Assembly: GCA_963838845.1 (NCBI GenBank)
Contig: CAWISR010000003.1
Coordinates: 310,001-374,000 of the forward strand
DNA length: 64,000 nucleotides
DNA from: CAVRXQ01 sp963838845
Lineage (GTDB): Bacteria > Actinomycetota > Acidimicrobiia > Acidimicrobiales > Bog-793
Reading direction: 5' to 3'
In this document: positions 45,230-54,171 of the stretch, piece by piece
Layout of the letters: the number at the start of each line of letters is the position of its first letter
Numbering within the stretch: position 1 is the stretch's first letter
The notes under the pieces: generated by a model
What the model saw: the letters and a program-made list of their open reading frames with translations, nothing else
The model's database searches: none
Told to the model about the DNA's origin: nothing
Made by a program: the position numbers and the translations under genes

Positions 45230-46280
45230 TCAGAACTCCCGCTCGACGACGAAACGAGCGAGTTCGGTCAGCTCTTCTCGAGCGCTGTCCGCGATCGCGT
45301 CGAGTGCGACCGCGTCGAGTGCGGCATCGAGCCGGCGAGCCGCCTCGTCGAGTGCGACCTGGCGGCCACCCGACTTCTCGACGAGCAATGCCGCCCGGGC
45401 GGTCGCGTCGTCGTCGAGGTCGTCACGTCGCAACAGCGAGCGCAACTCTTCCGCTTCCGGCCCTTCGCGCTCGAGCGCGGCGACGATCGGCAGGCTCATC
45501 TTTCCGGCGCGCAGGTCGCTCCCGGCCGGCTTACCCGTCCGCACCGGGTCACCCCAAATGCCGAGCACGTCGTCAATCGCCTGGAATGCGAGGCCGAGCT
45601 CGAGACCAAAGCGTGCCAGCACCGCGACACGCTCTCGGTCGGCGCCGGCGAACTCGGCGCCAATCGCCGAGGCACAGCTCAACAGCGCGCCCGTCTTGCC
45701 CGCTTCCATCCCTCGGCAGGCGTCGATGTCGACCGACTCGGTGTGTTCGAACGCCATGTCGAGGGCCTGGCCGGCGATCATCTTCGAGGTCGCGTCGGCG
45801 ATCCGGCGCGCGGCGCCGGCCACCGCCGCCTCCTGCGCGCTCGGCGGCGACACCGAGCACGCCGTGCGCGTCGAGGAGACACTGCTCGGAGAGCGCCAGG
45901 AGGGCATCACCGACAATCACCGCCTTGCCGACGCCGAACAGCGCCCACACCGACGGGCGGTGGCGGCGTTCGGCGTCGTGGTCGACGACGTCGTCATGGA
46001 TCAGCGAGAAGTTGTGGACCAGCTCGACAGCCACCGCACCGGGGATCCCGAACTCCGGATCGGCCCCGACGGCTTCGGCGGAAAGCACCGCCAGCGCAGG
46101 GCGCACCCCCTTGCCGCCGTCGTGCGCCACGCGTTGACCGTTCACGTCGCGCCAGCCGAAGTGGTACTCCGCGACCGGGCGGACCTCGTCCGAGAGCGCG
46201 CCGACGGCGCGGTGCAGGGCCGGCGCGACGAGCTCACGCGAACGCTCGAGGACGTCCTGGGCGCTGCGCGGTGCGCTCAC
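45230..46280 (-). pseudogene. Polyprenyl (farnesyl) diphosphate synthase, one frameshift
   Basis: GTG 46280 overlaps the hpnE stop. The first half has GGKGVRPALAVLSAEAVG and the first Asp-rich motif LIHDDVVDHD. The frame changes at the CG run 45834-45842: two more bases (or one fewer) would turn LLDAHGVLGVAAERA into a chain continuing QEAAVAGAARRIADATSKMI. The second half holds GKTGALLSCASAIGAEFA, the second Asp-rich motif AIDDVLGIWGD and GKMSLP. Restored it would be about 350 aa and would supply FPP (or a longer prenyl chain) to HpnD/HpnC for squalene. Either an interrupted gene or a sequencing error. Confidence 0.85.
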
Positions 46281-47686
46281 GCGAAAACCTCCGCAGTCGG
46301 CGTCGTCGCCTTCCGGGGCGCGAGGGAGAGGTACGAGAGCGCGGCACCTGCCGCGGCGTTGCCGCTGCGAACCGCGCCTTCCATCGTCGCTGGCCATCCG
46401 GTGTCGGTCCACGCTCCGGCGAGGAAGCACCCGCTCAGACCGATGTCCGTCGGTGCGCGCAGGCGGCGCGTGCCGGGCACGCCCCGGAAGGTCGCCTCGT
46501 GCTCGCGACTGACGACGGCGTCGACGACTTTTGCTGTGCGCGCCTTCGGAAACAGCGCTTCGAGCTCGCGGCGATAGCGCTCCGTCAACACCTCGGGACG
46601 TTCGCCGTGCTCGTCGTCGGCGCCAGAGACGGAGACCGCGAGCACCTGCCCGTCGTTCGGGTCGAGCCCGGCGGCGACGGTCTTGTCGAAGACGAATTGC
46701 ACCGGCGAATCCACCGCCGCCGCGAACGCGAGATCGGTGACCTTGCGGTCGTAGACGACGTGGACGTCGATGATCGGGGACGACCCGAGACCGGCGAGCG
46801 CCGCCGGGTCGAAGAGCACCGTCTTCGGTACGAGCTCGGCTGCCTGGCGGTGGGGAACGGCGACGATCACCGCGTCGGCGTCGACGCGGCCGGATTCGGT
46901 GACCACGCCGGTCACCTGCCGTTTCTCACCGTCGACGTTCGTCTCGATCGCGACGACCTTCGTGCGGCGATGGAGAGCGCCGCCGCATTTCGCGATCGCC
47001 TCCGCCGCAGGCTTGACGTGGACATCTTCGAGCGGGGCGTGAGCCCATCCGATGTCCGCGGCATCGGTGTCATCGAATAGCCCGGTCTTGAACACCTTTG
47101 CAGCGAGGGCGAACGATGCCTCGCTCGCCCGGACGTTCACCGTCGGGAGCGTGAAGAGATCCCAGAAACGCGCGATCGCCTCTGGCGACTGGCCGTGGGA
47201 CGAAAGGAACGAGGCGAACGTCTGTTGATCGAGCGCCGCGTCGTCGAGATCGACGCTCCTGATCGCCAGCGCCGCGGGAATCGCGCGCAATCGGTCGGAG
47301 ATCAGAAGATGCCGATAGCGAAGCAGCGATAGGGCGAGATGCGCCGGAGCGGGCAATGCGTTGCGCCGGATCTCGGCGACGCGGATGATCCCGGTCGTCA
47401 CCTCCCGGCGCAGCACCGGCACAAACAGCCGATCTTGCAGCGATGCGAGCGACGAGGTACCGAGCCGCTCGAGCAGCGCCCGGTAGGCGGTGCAACAGCG
47501 CAGGAAGACATGCTGTCCGTTGTCGAATCGGAGGCCGTTTCGCTCGAACGACCATGTTGCCCCGCCGAGCCGTGGACGCGCCTCGAACACACTCACGCGC
47601 GCACCTTCGTCGGCGCAGGCGATCGCCGCCGACAGCCCGGCGAGACCGCCGCCGATGACGACGACGTGGCGCGACCTGGTGTTCAT
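46277..47686 (-). CDS. hpnE: Hydroxysqualene dehydroxylase HpnE
   Basis: 469 aa from ATG 47686, overlapping the hpnD stop. FAD-binding amine-oxidase-like enzyme: VVVIGGGLAGLSAAIACADEG at the N-terminus, ARPRLGGATWSFE and GLRFDNGQHVFL follow, and the C-terminal FAD site is LAGAWTDTGWPATMEGAVRSG. It reduces hydroxysqualene, the product of HpnC, to squalene. With HpnC and HpnD present, the squalene route here is the three-enzyme one rather than a single squalene synthase. Confidence 0.95.
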   Translation of the reverse strand: MNTRSRHVVVIGGGLAGLSAAIACADEGARVSVFEARPRLGGATWSFERNGLRFDNGQHVFLRCCTAYRALLERLGTSSLASLQDRLFVPVLRREVTTGIIRVAEIRRNALPAPAHLALSLLRYRHLLISDRLRAIPAALAIRSVDLDDAALDQQTFASFLSSHGQSPEAIARFWDLFTLPTVNVRASEASFALAAKVFKTGLFDDTDAADIGWAHAPLEDVHVKPAAEAIAKCGGALHRRTKVVAIETNVDGEKRQVTGVVTESGRVDADAVIVAVPHRQAAELVPKTVLFDPAALAGLGSSPIIDVHVVYDRKVTDLAFAAAVDSPVQFVFDKTVAAGLDPNDGQVLAVSVSGADDEHGERPEVLTERYRRELEALFPKARTAKVVDAVVSREHEATFRGVPGTRRLRAPTDIGLSGCFLAGAWTDTGWPATMEGAVRSGNAAAGAALSYLSLAPRKATTPTAEVFA

Positions 47687-48540
47687 CCGACCGATGAGCC
47701 GGCGAGGCTCACCGCAGCCACCCATGCCTTCTCCCAGGTCGGCAGGGACACCCGGTGATCCAGCACGGCGATTGGGTTCTTTTCGATCCGGTCGAGCAAA
47801 CGCGCATAGATCCCGGACATCGCCGACACGCACGCCCGCGAACGACGGTCGAGCAATTCGAGCAGCCGAAGTCCCTCTCGGTAATGGCTGCGCGCCCTTC
47901 CCGCCTCGAAGCGCACCAGGTCGCAGAGCGCATCGAGCGGGCCGGACGCGTCATGCGCGCACCCGAAGCGCGCGAGGTCCTCGGCGGGCAGGTAGACGCG
48001 GCCCATCTGTTCGCGGTCTTCGACGATGTCGCGCAAAATGTTCGTGATCTGCAGCGCGATGCCGAGCGTGTCCGCAAGGCTCGGAGCTACGTCGTCATCG
48101 TTCGAGCCGAAGATCGACACGGACAGCCGACCGATCGATCCCGCGACGCATCGGCAGTAGACGACGAGATCCTCGAAGGTCTCGTACTTCGTTTTGCGGC
48201 AGTCCATCTCGCAACCGGTGACAAGCTCTGCCAAGGCTTCGGTCGGCATCGCGTACCTCTCGATGGCGCCCGAGAGCGCGATCAACACCGGATCATCAGC
48301 CGGCGGGTTTCCCGACGCGACCTTCTCGATCTCTTGCCTGGTCCACGCGAGAGCGATGAGCTTGTCTTCGCTCGTCCCGATACCGTCACCGACGTCGTCG
48401 ACGCGGCGCGCGAAGGCGTACAGCGCGGACATCGCGTCGCGCTTGTCGTGAGGTAACAGTCGAATCCCGTAAAAGAAGTTGCGCGCCTCTGCTCGGGTGA
48501 TCTCCTCGCAATGGCGGTAGGCAAGCTCGAGATCGCTCAT
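47683..48540 (-). CDS. hpnD: Presqualene diphosphate synthase HpnD
   Basis: 285 aa. Trans-isoprenyl diphosphate synthase, head-to-head type: ARRVDDVGDG is the first Asp-rich motif and ITNILRDIVEDREQMGRVYLP the second, with YRHCEEITRAEARNFFYGIRLLP at the start. It condenses two farnesyl diphosphates to presqualene diphosphate. Start and stop overlap hpnC and hpnE by four bases each. Confidence 0.95.
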   Translation of the reverse strand: MSDLELAYRHCEEITRAEARNFFYGIRLLPHDKRDAMSALYAFARRVDDVGDGIGTSEDKLIALAWTRQEIEKVASGNPPADDPVLIALSGAIERYAMPTEALAELVTGCEMDCRKTKYETFEDLVVYCRCVAGSIGRLSVSIFGSNDDDVAPSLADTLGIALQITNILRDIVEDREQMGRVYLPAEDLARFGCAHDASGPLDALCDLVRFEAGRARSHYREGLRLLELLDRRSRACVSAMSGIYARLLDRIEKNPIAVLDHRVSLPTWEKAWVAAVSLAGSSVG

Positions 48541-49418
48541 CGGCTTCTCCTCGACGCGTCGCGAAGAACAACGATCGCGTGACGAGCGACGGAGGCTCGC
48601 GAAGCCTTCGCGAGCCCGGAAAAGACATCGAAGCGTCGACGCTCAATCGCTTCGAGCTGCGCATAACCGCCTCCGACGAAACTGCTGATCGCGACCCGCG
48701 CCCATCCGTGCAACCGCGCGGCGAGCACGTCGCCAGACCTCAGGAGTCCCCGGGCGCGGGCACACTCGTACGCCATCAAGCGCCGGAACGCGGGGCTCGC
48801 AACGCCGCGTTCGATCGTTTCCTCGTCGACGCCGAAGCGGATCCGGTCCTCGGCCGGCAGGTAGACGCGACCGGATCGAAAGTCCTCGGAGACGTCTTGC
48901 CAGTGCTCGACGAGCTGCAGCCCGGTACAGACGTCATCCGAGAGCCGCACGAGCGCGTCATCGTCGACGTCGAACACCGCGAGGACGAGTCGGCCGACGG
49001 GATTCGCCGAGAGCGAGCAGTACTCCTCGAGCTCCGCGAAGGTCGGGTAGCGGGTGACGCGTTGGTCGCGTCGGTTCGCCTCGATGAGATTGACGAACGG
49101 CTCCCTGCCCGTCCGCAGTCGGAGCGCGAGCGCGCCGGCGCGGCGGACAAGGGGCTCGGAAGCCGATCCCTCGAGCGAGCGTTCGAACTCCGCTTCGACC
49201 CAGTCGAGCTCGGCGAGGCGGTCGCCTGAGGACAGATCGCCGATGTCGTCGACGAATCGTGCGTAGCCGTAGATCGTGGTGAGGTCGTCACGCAGATGCC
49301 TGGGAAGGATCCGCAAGGCGACCGGGAAGTTCTCGGATCCCGCCTTCGCGACGACGGCGTCCGCGCGGATATCGACAGGCGCCGACTGAGCGGTGCCGTC
49401 GACGCGCACAGCATTCAT
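48537..49418 (-). CDS. hpnC: Hydroxysqualene synthase HpnC
   Basis: 293 aa. Same fold as HpnD: ENFPVALRILPRHLRDDL, first Asp-rich motif ARFVDDIGD, then LVEHWQDVSEDFRSGRVYLP as the second. HpnC turns presqualene diphosphate into hydroxysqualene, passed on to HpnE. Second gene in the operon; its ATG overlaps the dxs stop by four bases, tying hopanoid output directly to precursor synthesis. Confidence 0.93.
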   Translation of the reverse strand: MNAVRVDGTAQSAPVDIRADAVVAKAGSENFPVALRILPRHLRDDLTTIYGYARFVDDIGDLSSGDRLAELDWVEAEFERSLEGSASEPLVRRAGALALRLRTGREPFVNLIEANRRDQRVTRYPTFAELEEYCSLSANPVGRLVLAVFDVDDDALVRLSDDVCTGLQLVEHWQDVSEDFRSGRVYLPAEDRIRFGVDEETIERGVASPAFRRLMAYECARARGLLRSGDVLAARLHGWARVAISSFVGGGYAQLEAIERRRFDVFSGLAKASRASVARHAIVVLRDASRRSR

Positions 49419-51463
49419 CGAGCGACCATCCCCCCATCGCCCCCGAACATCCGGCGGCTCCGAGACGAACTGCGCGGGTGCCGGCTCGCCGACCCGTTCC
49501 CCTGTAGGTAGACGTCGGCGTTCATTTTCTTGAACGCGTGTCGCGCGCTCGTCGCGACTCCCTCGGCGTCGAGCCCGAGCTGCGACAAGATCGCGTCGGG
49601 TGCGCCGTGCGCGAGGTAGCGCGTCGGGATGCCGAGACAGACGACGTTCGGCACAGGAACGCCTGCCGCATCAGCCGCCGCTTCGAGCGCGGCGCGCAGG
49701 TACTGGCCGGCTCCTCCGTGGACGAGACCATCCTCTGCGGTGACGACGAGGCGGGCCGAGAGGCACGTCTCGACCAAATCTGGGCAGATCGGTCGAACGA
49801 GGCGCGGATCAAGGACGGTCGCGTCGATTCCCTCGGAGGCAAGGAGATCCGCCGCGGCCACCGCCGCCGCGGCGAGCTTGCCGACGCCGACGAAGACGAC
49901 GTCGTCTGACCCCTCCCGAAGGACTCGCGAACGAAGTCCCGCTCCGCGCTCTCCGAGGGCTGATCCGGGACCCTTCGTCTTCGGGTAGCGGATCAACGCC
50001 GGCGTGTTGAGGCTGAGCGCCGTTTGCAGCATCGGCGCGATCTCCGCCGGCTCCGATGGGGCGAAGATCGCGAGATCCGGGATCGCGAGTCCGAGCACCA
50101 TGTCCAAGATGCCGTGATGGCTCGGGCCGTCGTCGCCGGTGATCCCGGCGCGATCGGCGCAGATGACGACCGGAGCGCCGTGCAATCCGACGTCGAGATT
50201 CTCTTGGTCGAAACAGCGCGAGAGGAACGTCGAGTAGATCGCGACGACGGGCTTCAAGCCACCGAGCGCCATCCCTGCGGCGGCGGTCATCGCGTGGCTC
50301 TCGGCGATGCCGACGTCGATGAAACGGTCGGGGTAACGCGCCTCGAAGGTGAGCAGGCCCGTCGGCCCGGGCATCGCCGCGGTCATCGCGACAATCCGCT
50401 CGTCTTGCGCAGCGACGTCGAGCAGTGCCTGGCCGAAGGCCCCCGTGTAGTTCTTGTCGGGGCTGCGCGGTCCGATCGAGATCGCCCCCTGATCGGTCGC
50501 GGTGCCCGGCGAGGCGAGCTGTCCGGCAGCTTTGTAATCGTGCAGACACTGGACGGTGTCTTCCTCGGCGGGTCCGTAGCCGCGGCCCTTGCGGGTCAAG
50601 ACGTGGAGGACAATCGGCCCCGGCCAGGTCGCCGCACGCTTCAATGCCTGCTCGACGGCGCCGACGTCGTGGCCGTCAATCGGTCCTGTGTAGCGCACAC
50701 CCAATGCTTCGAAAAACACTTGCGGCTCGACGAACTCGCGTACCGCCGCGATCACGCTGCGGATCGAAGGTCCGGCGAGGTGACCGACGCCGGGAAGGTC
50801 TTCGAGCGCCTTCGTCACCTTCGATTGGAGCGAGGAGAAACTCGGGTTGAGGCGGAGCTGGGTGAGCGACTCCGACAACCGAGAGACCGTCGGCGCGTAG
50901 CTCCGGCCGTTGTCGTTCAAGATGATGCAGACACGCGAGTTCGAATGGCCGAGGTTGTTCAGCGCCTCGTAGGCCATGCCACCGGTCAGCGCGCCGTCGC
51001 CCACAAGCACGACGACTCGGCGCGTCGCATCCTCGCCGGTCGCTCTGAACGCGGTCGCGAGGCCGTGAGCGTAGCTAAGCGCGGTCGATGCGTGAGAATT
51101 CTCGATCCAGTCGTGTTCGGATTCGGCGCGGTTCGGATACCCAGAAAGCCCGCCTTCTTTGCGCAGGCGCGCGAATCCCTCCCGCCGTCCCGTCACGAGC
51201 TTGTGGACATAGGCCTGGTGCCCCGTGTCGAACAGCAAGACGTCGCGCGGCGAGGAAAAGACGCGGTGCATCGCCAGGGTCACCTCGACGATCCCGAGGT
51301 TCGAACCAAGGTGACCGGTCCCCCCACTCGTCACGGCCTCGACGATGAACGCGCGGATTTCCTCGGCAAGCAGACGGCACTCTTCGAGTGAAAGCGCTTT
51401 TACATCATCGGGTGAATTGATCGTCGCTAACAGTGGGTAGGTGGGCCTGTCGACTTCGTTCAC
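49415..51463 (-). CDS. dxs: 1-deoxy-D-xylulose-5-phosphate synthase (DXS)
   Basis: 682 aa, thiamine-diphosphate enzyme opening the MEP pathway (pyruvate plus glyceraldehyde 3-phosphate). Visible are GHLGSNLG and LLFDTGHQAYVHK, the ThDP motif GDGALTGGMAYEALNN, SYAPTVSRLSE, and the pyrimidine-domain GIAESHAMTAAAG (most DXS proteins have Gln where this has Ser). The C-terminal tail adds about 45 residues rich in Ser/Arg beyond the usual end. First gene of the hopanoid operon; the leader (51464-51648) may be the promoter region. Confidence 0.95.
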   Translation of the reverse strand: MNEVDRPTYPLLATINSPDDVKALSLEECRLLAEEIRAFIVEAVTSGGTGHLGSNLGIVEVTLAMHRVFSSPRDVLLFDTGHQAYVHKLVTGRREGFARLRKEGGLSGYPNRAESEHDWIENSHASTALSYAHGLATAFRATGEDATRRVVVLVGDGALTGGMAYEALNNLGHSNSRVCIILNDNGRSYAPTVSRLSESLTQLRLNPSFSSLQSKVTKALEDLPGVGHLAGPSIRSVIAAVREFVEPQVFFEALGVRYTGPIDGHDVGAVEQALKRAATWPGPIVLHVLTRKGRGYGPAEEDTVQCLHDYKAAGQLASPGTATDQGAISIGPRSPDKNYTGAFGQALLDVAAQDERIVAMTAAMPGPTGLLTFEARYPDRFIDVGIAESHAMTAAAGMALGGLKPVVAIYSTFLSRCFDQENLDVGLHGAPVVICADRAGITGDDGPSHHGILDMVLGLAIPDLAIFAPSEPAEIAPMLQTALSLNTPALIRYPKTKGPGSALGERGAGLRSRVLREGSDDVVFVGVGKLAAAAVAAADLLASEGIDATVLDPRLVRPICPDLVETCLSARLVVTAEDGLVHGGAGQYLRAALEAAADAAGVPVPNVVCLGIPTRYLAHGAPDAILSQLGLDAEGVATSARHAFKKMNADVYLQGNGSASRHPRSSSRSRRMFGGDGGMVAR

Positions 51464-51648
51464 GACGCTCCTCGATCTCGCCGGCGGGTTCGGACGGCGC
51501 TCCGACCGATCACGCGCTTTCTCAGTGCGAACCCGATCCGCAGGTGCATGCGGTTGGAACGCACAATAGCGATGACCAGGTGGTCACCGAAGTTGCTCGC
51601 AGCCATCCTCCCAAAGCGCGCCGGCACGGTCAAGAACGTCGCCGCGGC

Positions 51649-52485
51649 TCAGCCGAGACCTTGGGTCTCGGCGGTTGTGCGTTCGGGCGGAACAGTGACG
51701 GCGTGGCGAACGGCCTGGACAAAGGCCCTGCCGACAGCAGCGTCGAGCGCCTCCCGGGGTCCGGCAACGAGCTGCCCGGCGGCGTGGGACAACTCGTCGC
51801 TCACCGCGCCCAAGACCCTCCCGTACCCCCGACGGTGCTGGGTCGCCAGCGACGCCAGGTCCAAGAAGACGACGAGGTACGGCTCGACGGCGGCCTCGAT
51901 CCGCTTCAAGAGCTCGGTCTCGCCGAGCGGTGTCTCCGGCGCGTCGGCGACGAGATCGGCTGCGGCGCGTCGGACGGACTCCTCTGCCGTCGCGACAAAG
52001 AGCTCTTCTTTCGAGGAAAAGTGCCGATAGAACGAGCCCTTCGCGATTTGCGCCGTCCGGCAGACGTCATCGATCGAGACGTCGGCGTACCCCCCGATCG
52101 AGAACAGCGCGATACCAGCATCGACGAGTCGCTCTGGGACCGAGGGCGCGCCCGCGATGTGCGACGCGGCGTCGATGAGCTCGTCCCACATCGCCGGGTT
52201 GAACACGCCGCTCGACGGCATGTCGTAGAGGTCCGGCAACAATTCCGGCAGGATCTTGCCGATGGCCTCGATCGACAGCCCGCGACGTTCCCGGACGAGG
52301 CGGATCAGCCGCAACAACTCCGCGTGACGCTCGTCGTACAAAAAGCGGTTCGCCGAGACGCGCACCGGCTCGGGTAGCAGTCCGAGCCCCAGGTAGTAGC
52401 GGATGGTCGCGGCCGGAACGCCGGTGCGCTCGAAGAGCTCCGCCATGGAGAAGAGCCGCCGCGTCGGAGCGTCAGTCGTCGACAT
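51649..52485 (-). CDS. MerR-TetR fusion transcriptional regulator
   Basis: 278 aa from ATG 52485. Residues about 12-90 form a MerR-type DNA-binding domain (FSMAELFERTGVPAATIRYY, then RFLYDERHAELLRLIRLVRERRGLSI). Residues about 120-175 form a TetR N-terminal domain (VPERLVDAGIALFSIGGYAD, VSIDDVCRTAQIAKGSFYRHF, FSSKEELFVAT). A TetR-type helical ligand domain completes it. Two DNA-binding domains in one chain are uncommon. It lies 185 bases upstream of dxs on the same strand and is a good candidate to control the hopanoid operon or the divergent degV. Confidence 0.88.
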   Translation of the reverse strand: MSTTDAPTRRLFSMAELFERTGVPAATIRYYLGLGLLPEPVRVSANRFLYDERHAELLRLIRLVRERRGLSIEAIGKILPELLPDLYDMPSSGVFNPAMWDELIDAASHIAGAPSVPERLVDAGIALFSIGGYADVSIDDVCRTAQIAKGSFYRHFSSKEELFVATAEESVRRAAADLVADAPETPLGETELLKRIEAAVEPYLVVFLDLASLATQHRRGYGRVLGAVSDELSHAAGQLVAGPREALDAAVGRAFVQAVRHAVTVPPERTTAETQGLG

Positions 52486-52562
52486 CACTCGGGGGCGCGG
52501 TGGTAGACGCGCCGGCAACAAGTCCCCACGGTCGCGAAGACAAGGGCGATAAGGTCGCCCAC

Positions 52563-53393
52563 GTGGAGCAGGTGGGGGTGATCACCGACTCCAGCGCGTG
52601 CATTCCGGCAGAACTCACCGAAAAGCTCGGGATCTGTGTACTTCCGATCAGCGTCTACCTCTCTGACGCGGCAGCCGGCGACGTCGAGGCGCTCGCCGAC
52701 GTGGCGGATCTCCCCGAGCAACTCGCGAACGAAGAACTCGCGGGAGCGAATCACCCGTTCGTCACAGAGTACCTGGGTGCAATCGAGACACCGGGCTTCG
52801 ATGCCGCCGTACTCGTCACGCCGGCGATCGAGTTCGCCACGATGTACCGAAACGCCGGACTCGCCGCGACGCTGTCGAAACGGCCCGCGCGGTCGGTCGA
52901 CTCCCGCACCGCTGCGGCGGGACAGGCACTCGTCGTACTCGCCGGCGCGGAAGCTGCAGCCGCAGGCGCCGACCTCGACGAGGTCGTCGCGGTGGTCGAG
53001 GACGCCGCTCGTCGCGTCGAGCTTGTCGCGTCTCTCGCTTCCCTTGAGCCGATACGGCGCAGCGGTCCGCTCCCCGACGGCGTGCTCGCCGCCCCAGGAC
53101 TCGAAGGCGCTCGCAGTGTCTTTCGCATGCGCGACGGCGTCGTCGAACCGATCGGGACCGCCGCGACCTCCGACGACGCGTTGGCGATGATGAAAGACAC
53201 GTTCACAAAAAGCGGGCGAGACGGCGTCGAACGTGCGACGGTATTCCACTCCCAAGCCCCCGAGCTCGCCAACCAGCTCGTCCGGCTGCTGGGCGGCGTC
53301 GATTTCGTCACCGGTTTCAGCGTCGCGATGCAGATCCACACCGGCGGCGGGGTCGTCGGCGCGGCCTGGATCCCTCGTCGTCGGGCTGGATAA
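52563..53393 (+). CDS. DegV family fatty-acid-binding protein
   Basis: 276 aa from GTG 52563 (AAGG eight bases upstream). Open frame continues to GTG 52500, but that start would leave only 14 bases to the divergent regulator. DegV pattern: VGVITDSSACIPAELTEKLG at the start, LVTPAIEF in the middle, RSVDSRTAAAGQALVVL lining the ligand pocket, and EVVAVVEDAARRVELVASLA. DegV (FakB-like) proteins hold a fatty acid, often to feed a FakA kinase; no fakA is present in the window. Cytoplasmic. Confidence 0.85.
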   Translation: MEQVGVITDSSACIPAELTEKLGICVLPISVYLSDAAAGDVEALADVADLPEQLANEELAGANHPFVTEYLGAIETPGFDAAVLVTPAIEFATMYRNAGLAATLSKRPARSVDSRTAAAGQALVVLAGAEAAAAGADLDEVVAVVEDAARRVELVASLASLEPIRRSGPLPDGVLAAPGLEGARSVFRMRDGVVEPIGTAATSDDALAMMKDTFTKSGRDGVERATVFHSQAPELANQLVRLLGGVDFVTGFSVAMQIHTGGGVVGAAWIPRRRAG

Positions 53394-53466
53394 ACGGCGA
53401 TCGCGTGCCCCGGCGCGCGCTAGCTTCTGCCCAGCCGGGAAGAGTCCGGGTAGTTGTGGAGACCCG

Positions 53467-54171
53467 TTGACGAGCGGAACCGACGTCGGCGCCACGGGGG
53501 AAGCGACCCGAGCGACGGGGCCAACGAAAGCACGTACTCAACCCGATGCGATTGTCGACACCGCCGAGATTCGGCCGGTCGCGCCTTCACGACCGCGACG
53601 GATCTCCTCTTCGTACGACCAACCCTTCGAGGAGTCCGAGCGACGCGCCCCGGCGCCGATGGGGTTGCAGATCGTCGTCTGGCTGCTCTTCGCCGTCTTC
53701 GTCGTCGGGCTGGTCGGACTCGCGGTCGAGCACTTCCACCCGAGTTGGGTCGCCCACTTGCGAAACACCGTCGGCTCGCCATCGACCCGCTCGCACCACC
53801 CCGCCGTCGGGTCGAACGGCAATTCGACGTCGAATTCCTCGACGCACCCGAGCGTCCTCACCGAGACAGGTTCGAGCGCCAAGGGCGCGACCTATTCCGT
53901 CCCGACATCGTCTTCGTACACGCTCGTCGTGACGGTCCCGAACCGCTGTTATATCGACGTGACGTCGCCGCCGAATACGAGGAATTATGTGTTCGCGTCG
54001 ACGATCGACACGAGTCAGAGTCCCAAGTCGATCTCTGTGAGCGGCCCATCGACGCTCGAACTCGGTGCACAGACGAGTTCGGTCGCCGTGAAGGTCGCAG
54101 GCAAACAGGTCGGCGTCATCACGTCGCCGAAGCCCGGCTACATCTACACCTTCCTACCTTCGAGCAGTTGA
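53467..54171 (+). CDS. Single-helix membrane protein with extracellular Ser/Thr-rich domain
   Basis: 234 aa from TTG 53467 (GTGGAG five bases upstream). N-terminal cytoplasmic part of about 65 residues, rich in Pro/Arg/Glu. One membrane helix (LQIVVWLLFAVFVVGLVGLAV, about 65-85), then a low-complexity Ser/Thr/Asn/His linker and a strand-rich end (LVVTVPNRCYIDVTS, TLELGAQTSSVAVKVAG, VGVITSPKPGYIYTFL). The layout resembles RodZ-type proteins with a C-terminal DUF4115-like domain, but there is no N-terminal helix-turn-helix. Its stop overlaps the methyltransferase start. Confidence 0.6.
   Translation: MTSGTDVGATGEATRATGPTKARTQPDAIVDTAEIRPVAPSRPRRISSSYDQPFEESERRAPAPMGLQIVVWLLFAVFVVGLVGLAVEHFHPSWVAHLRNTVGSPSTRSHHPAVGSNGNSTSNSSTHPSVLTETGSSAKGATYSVPTSSSYTLVVTVPNRCYIDVTSPPNTRNYVFASTIDTSQSPKSISVSGPSTLELGAQTSSVAVKVAGKQVGVITSPKPGYIYTFLPSSS

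Noticed and set aside
42438..46280. Programmed frameshifting as an explanation for hpnH and the prenyl synthase
   Set aside because: No slippery heptamer, downstream pseudoknot or internal SD seen at the shift points. The runs are plain G or CG repeats.
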